Assembly (NCBI GenBank): GCA_014859985.1
Contig: JACZKN010000218.1
Location: forward strand, 1-21,168
Origin: Candidatus Krumholzibacteriia bacterium
GTDB lineage: Bacteria > Krumholzibacteriota > Krumholzibacteriia > LZORAL124-64-63
Direction of reading: 5' to 3'
DNA: 21,168 nucleotides
The stretch's first letter is position 1. Every line of letters starts with the position of its first letter. The position numbers and the translations under genes are program-made. Under the pieces are notes generated by a model, which worked only from the letters and a program-made list of their open reading frames with translations, was not told the DNA's origin and ran no database searches. Of the stretch, positions 18,732 to 21,168 are shown in pieces.

Positions 18732-18763
18732 AAGGGCGGTCCGCAGGGAGGCGGACCGCCCTT
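18732..18763. terminator. Perfect GC-rich hairpin between convergent genes
   Basis: AAGGGCGGTCCGC and GCGGACCGCCCTT form a perfect 13-bp stem with a 6-nt loop (AGGGAG). It lies 32 bp after the Tricorn stop and 21 bp after the stop of the convergent lipoprotein gene. A short AA/TT at the base replaces a real T-tract. Likely a two-way terminator. Confidence 0.65.
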
Positions 18764-18784
18764 GCGCGTCATCGGCGAGGCCTG

Positions 18785-19186
18785 CTACTGCAGCAGGGCG
18801 ACCTTGTCGATGATCTCCCCCAGCACCGGGGTCAGGATCGTGCCGCCGCGCATGGATCCCAGGCGCACGGCGTTGTCCTTCAGGCCCGGCAGGATGCGCG
18901 CGGCCTGCTCCGCCAGTTCGGCGCGGCCGGCGGGGGACAGGCCCTTGGCGTCGACGAGCAGGTCGCCGTAGTCGGCGCTGATGGCCTCGAGTTCGGGCAG
19001 GGCGGCCTCGGCGGCCGCCGTGCCGGTCACCGTGCCCAGGACGCGGACCGTGCGGGCCTGGAGGGTCTGCAGCATGTCGACGGCGTCGATGCCACCGGTC
19101 TCCAAGGGATGGGTCTGGGGTCCGCCGCCGCAGCCGGCGGCGAGCAGGACGACAGCAGCGGCCAGGGCTCTGCAGGTCGATCGCAT
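18785..19186 (-). CDS. Small helical lipoprotein of unknown function
   Basis: 133 aa; not recognised. The start MRSTCRALAAAVVLLAAGC has GGAGG 5 nt upstream and a lipobox LAAGC with Cys19, so it should be a membrane-anchored lipoprotein. The frame is open far upstream, but that part overlaps the divergent gene's promoter region and is not protein-like. After a short GGGPQTHP linker, the mature part is predicted almost wholly alpha-helical: VDMLQTLQARTVRVLGTVTG, AALPELEAISADYGDLLVDA, GRAELAEQAARILPGLKDN. A hydrophobic C-terminal helix ends in KVALLQ. It resembles a three- or four-helix bundle without cysteines after the lipid site or any catalytic motif. It converges on the Tricorn gene and is divergent from the methyltransferase. 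No function is claimed. Confidence 0.75.
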   Translation of the reverse strand: MRSTCRALAAAVVLLAAGCGGGPQTHPLETGGIDAVDMLQTLQARTVRVLGTVTGTAAAEAALPELEAISADYGDLLVDAKGLSPAGRAELAEQAARILPGLKDNAVRLGSMRGGTILTPVLGEIIDKVALLQ

Positions 19187-19257
19187 GGAATCCTCCCGAA
19201 CGTCCGAAGGTAGCAACCGGTGGCCGCGCGGAGCGCCGGCCCCGGTACGGGTCCGCA

Positions 19258-19287
19258 TTGAATGGCTGTCGTTCCCCATGGTACAGT
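19258..19287 (+). promoter_or_regulatory. Possible promoter of the methyltransferase gene
   Basis: TTGAAT (19258-19263) and TACAGT (19282-19287) are 4/6 matches to the -35 and -10 boxes with an 18-bp spacer. The predicted leader is about 38 nt. The patch is AT-rich for this genome and lies in the 145-bp divergent spacer. Weak evidence. Confidence 0.28.
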
Positions 19288-19331
19288 AACCGTCCCGGTA
19301 CCCATCACGGTATTTCGGCATCCCGGGACGC

Positions 19332-20333
19332 ATGGGGAACTCCTTGACGTTCTCGTTCGGTCTGCCTGTCCGCCTCGTTCCCCTGGCCAAGGGGCTGGCC
19401 ACCCGTCTGCCCGGGGGCGACCGGCTGGCCGCCGGCACGGTGAAGGTGCGCCGGCCCTCGGCCGCCAAGTCCTATGCGATCTGGCTGAAGCACCTGGGCC
19501 TGGCGGTGCGGCACGGGATGGAAGGACCGCCGGCAAGCCTGGTCGAGATCGGGCCGGGCGGCGACCTCGGCGTCGGGCTGGCGGCCCTGCTGTCGGGGGC
19601 CGACCACTACCGGGGCCTGGACGTGGTCCCGTCCGCCGATCTGGCGGCGACCCGGGAGCTCGTCGGCGCCCTGGCGGCCCTGTTCGCGGCGCGGGCACCG
19701 CGGGCGCGGCCCGGTTGGCCGGAGACCGAGCACCTGGGCGACACGGGGGCGTTTCCCCGCCACATCCTGGACGACGCGCGGCTCGCTCGGGCCCTGGACC
19801 CGCAGCGCCTGGCCGCCTTGGCCCGGCTGGTGGGCGGCGAGGGCGGCGAGGACGACGAGGGCGACGAGGACGGCGGCGGGCGCACCTTCGCGTACGTCGC
19901 GCCCTGGGACGGCCGGGGGATCGCCCCCGCGGGCACGGTCGGCATGGTCGTTTCCCACGCGGTGATGCAGCACGTCGACGATCCCCGGGCGGCCTACCGG
20001 GCTGTTGCCGCCGCGCTCGCGCCGGGCGGCTACGCGACGCATCAGATCGATTTCTGCAGCATGAACCTCACGCGGCACTGGAACGGCCACTGGGGCTGCC
20101 CGGACGGCCTGTGGGCGGTGGTGCGCGGTCGGCGGCCGTACCTGATCAACCGGCTGCCGCTGTCGGGGCACCTGGACCTGATCCGGGACGCGGGGACCGA
20201 GGTCGTCGCGGTGCTGGCCCGCGCCCGGTCCGGCGGCATCCCGAGGCGGGACCTGGCCGAGCCGTGGCGGTCCCTCGGCGACGACGATCTGAACTGTGCC
20301 GAGGCGTTCATCGTGAGCAGGGCGCGCGGCTGA
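19332..20333 (+). CDS. Class I SAM-dependent methyltransferase
   Basis: 333 aa, cytoplasmic (no signal peptide). Motif I, VEIGPGGDLGVGLAALL (71 onward), binds the methionine part of SAM; YRGLDVVP follows as motif II. VVSHAVMQHVDDP (206-218) corresponds to the post-motif II/IV region of Methyltransf_11-type enzymes, with AALAPGGYATHQIDF as the next strand. The enclosing segments (RPSAAKSYAIWLKHLGL; HLDLIRDAGTEVVAVL) resemble methyltransferases of sugar or surface-polymer pathways, but the substrate cannot be named. An acidic low-complexity loop (EGGEDDEGDEDGGG) sits at about 168-183, just before the strand leading to the second half. MGNSLTFSF is the first Met in frame; the Shine-Dalgarno is poor. 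It converges on the rRNA methyltransferase with only 13 bp between stop codons. Confidence 0.83.
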   Translation: MGNSLTFSFGLPVRLVPLAKGLATRLPGGDRLAAGTVKVRRPSAAKSYAIWLKHLGLAVRHGMEGPPASLVEIGPGGDLGVGLAALLSGADHYRGLDVVPSADLAATRELVGALAALFAARAPRARPGWPETEHLGDTGAFPRHILDDARLARALDPQRLAALARLVGGEGGEDDEGDEDGGGRTFAYVAPWDGRGIAPAGTVGMVVSHAVMQHVDDPRAAYRAVAAALAPGGYATHQIDFCSMNLTRHWNGHWGCPDGLWAVVRGRRPYLINRLPLSGHLDLIRDAGTEVVAVLARARSGGIPRRDLAEPWRSLGDDDLNCAEAFIVSRARG

Positions 20334-20346
20334 GGGCGGCGCCGCT

Positions 20347-21084
20347 TCAACCCATCCGCTCCAGCACCGCCGTGAACGTCGTGTCCGCGTCTTCGGCGGG
20401 GTTGCCGTGCAGCTGCTGCGCCCGCAGCGCGAACTCCGGCCGCGCCGCCAGGAACGCCGCCACCACGTCCTCGTTCTCGGCCCGGAACCACGAGCAGGTG
20501 GCGTAGACCACCAGGCCGCCGGGGCGCACGGCTTCGGCCGCCGTCACGAGCAGGCTCTGCTGCACCGCCGCCAGGTCCGGCAGCTGGTCCGGGGCGAAGC
20601 GCAGGCGGCCGTCGGGGTGGCGGCGCCAGGTGCCGCTGCCGGAGCAGGGGGCGTCCACCAGCACCCGATCGAAGCCGCCGCGGCCCAGGACCTCGGGGCC
20701 GAAGTCGGGCAGGCGGTCGCCGTCCCACAGGCCCGCCCGCAGGTTGGCCCAGCCGGCGCGGCGGGCCCGCCGGCGCAGGTCCTTCAGCTTGTTCTCGTAG
20801 AGGTCGGTGGCGTGCACGGCGCCCTTGCCCTGCATGGCGGCCGCCAGCTGCAGGCTCTTGCCGCCGGCGCCGGCGCAGCAATCCCACACCGTCTGCCCGG
20901 GCCGGGCGTCCACGGCCAGGCCGATCTGCTGGCTCGCGAGGTCCTGGATGTCGACCAGGCCGTCCCGGTGGCAGGCCAGTTCGTAGATGCCCTTGGGGCC
21001 GACCACGGCCAGGGCCGGGCTGCGTTCCTCCACCACCAGGAAGCCCTGCCCGGCCAGTTCGGCCAGGACGGCGGCGCGGCGCGC
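20347..21084 (-). CDS. RsmB/NOP2-family rRNA (cytosine-C5) methyltransferase, 5' end missing
   Basis: C-terminal part, about 245 recognisable residues. These enzymes methylate C5 of cytosine in rRNA using SAM and two cysteines. Seen: GLVDIQDLASQ leading into the SAM site VWDCCAGAGGKSLQLAA, ATDLYENKL (motif II), motif IV DAPCSGSGT with the releasing cysteine, and motif VI YATCSWFRAENED with the catalytic cysteine. Family members are usually about 400 aa or more, so the N-terminal RNA-binding part is missing. The frame stays open to the right edge, but upstream of about 21081 its translation (RGAAARRVLADGQGPRP) is not family-like. There a different frame encodes an HxlR-type sequence instead. 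A GTG at 21036 could be taken as a start, but homology-like sequence (LAELAGQGFL) continues above it. The gene is therefore truncated or disrupted. Confidence 0.85.
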   Translation of the reverse strand, partial: ARRAAVLAELAGQGFLVVEERSPALAVVGPKGIYELACHRDGLVDIQDLASQQIGLAVDARPGQTVWDCCAGAGGKSLQLAAAMQGKGAVHATDLYENKLKDLRRRARRAGWANLRAGLWDGDRLPDFGPEVLGRGGFDRVLVDAPCSGSGTWRRHPDGRLRFAPDQLPDLAAVQQSLLVTAAEAVRPGGLVVYATCSWFRAENEDVVAAFLAARPEFALRAQQLHGNPAEDADTTFTAVLERMG

Positions 21085-21167
21085 TCCTCGATCAGGGGCA
21101 GCAGGGCGCGGCCCTTGGCCGTCAGCGAGTACTCGACGCGCGGCGGCACCTCGGAGAATGTCTGGCG
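21084..21167 (-). pseudogene. C-terminal fragment of an HxlR-family winged-helix regulator
   Basis: In a frame different from the adjoining methyltransferase, the last bases encode 28 residues. They start RQTFSEVPPRVEYSLTAKG and continue with a short RALLPLIEE helix. The VPPRVEYSLT-x-KG-x-x-L-x-P-L pattern is the hallmark C-terminal wing and helix of HxlR-type (MarR-like) transcriptional regulators. No stop codon follows where HxlR proteins normally end; instead this frame runs on as non-protein-like Trp/Arg-rich sequence over the methyltransferase. It is either the remains of a gene fused to the methyltransferase by deletion, or a chimeric assembly end. Confidence 0.5.
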
Positions 21168-21168
21168 C

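Noticed and set aside
20336..20345. Palindrome GCGGCGCCGC between two convergent methyltransferase genes as a terminator
   Set aside because: Only 10 bp with no loop or T-tract; expected by chance in DNA of this composition.

Overview
Organism. The window is very GC-rich (roughly 70 % by eye). Almost every protein is exported, and two secreted proteins end in an NPFNP-containing FlgD-like Ig domain. That C-terminal domain is typical of high-GC candidate phyla of the FCB group (Eisenbacteria, Krumholzibacteriota and relatives). This is an inference from family knowledge; there is no rRNA or tRNA here to confirm it. Shine-Dalgarno sequences of the AGGAG/GGAGG type lie before most genes, so this is a bacterium. 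The long open frames on the opposite strand of each real gene are by-products of GC-rich codon use and are left out.

Layout. The left edge (1-157, minus) holds the first 52 codons of a secreted protein. Its leader is built from a five-codon tandem repeat, and a perfect 30-bp inverted repeat sits at the very edge. Just upstream of it on the same strand is a giant secreted protein of about 2257 aa. It is made of two interleaved Ig-like module families, A and B; its C-terminal half is three copies of an A-B-B unit of about 330 residues. A 302-bp divergent spacer with three short GC palindromes leads rightward to an MFS transporter and an exported TPR-gluzincin metallopeptidase. Convergent with these is an 871-aa secreted protein with two lamin-tail domains around an Ig/OB-like core and a FlgD-like C-terminus. 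Divergent from that is recQ. A promoter overlapping the recQ stop codon, with an inverted repeat over the predicted start of transcription, precedes a rhodanese lipoprotein. An exported Tricorn protease follows. Then come a small orphan helical lipoprotein (minus), a SAM-dependent methyltransferase (plus), and at the right edge a 5'-truncated RsmB/NOP2-type rRNA methyltransferase (minus). The truncated methyltransferase abuts, in another frame, the C-terminal end of an HxlR-type regulator.

How they fit together. Most genes look like independent cell-envelope or housekeeping functions, not one pathway. They cover surface or exported multi-domain proteins, exported peptidases (TPR-gluzincin, Tricorn), two lipoproteins, a transporter, DNA repair (RecQ) and RNA or small-molecule methylation. 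I see no defence system, CRISPR array, transposase, integrase, tRNA or rRNA. The most unusual items are the A-B-B architecture of the giant protein, the repeat structures at the left edge, the HxlR/methyltransferase junction at the right edge, and the promoter-operator of the rhodanese lipoprotein. The features at both edges would fit the window being a complete contig with imperfect ends.
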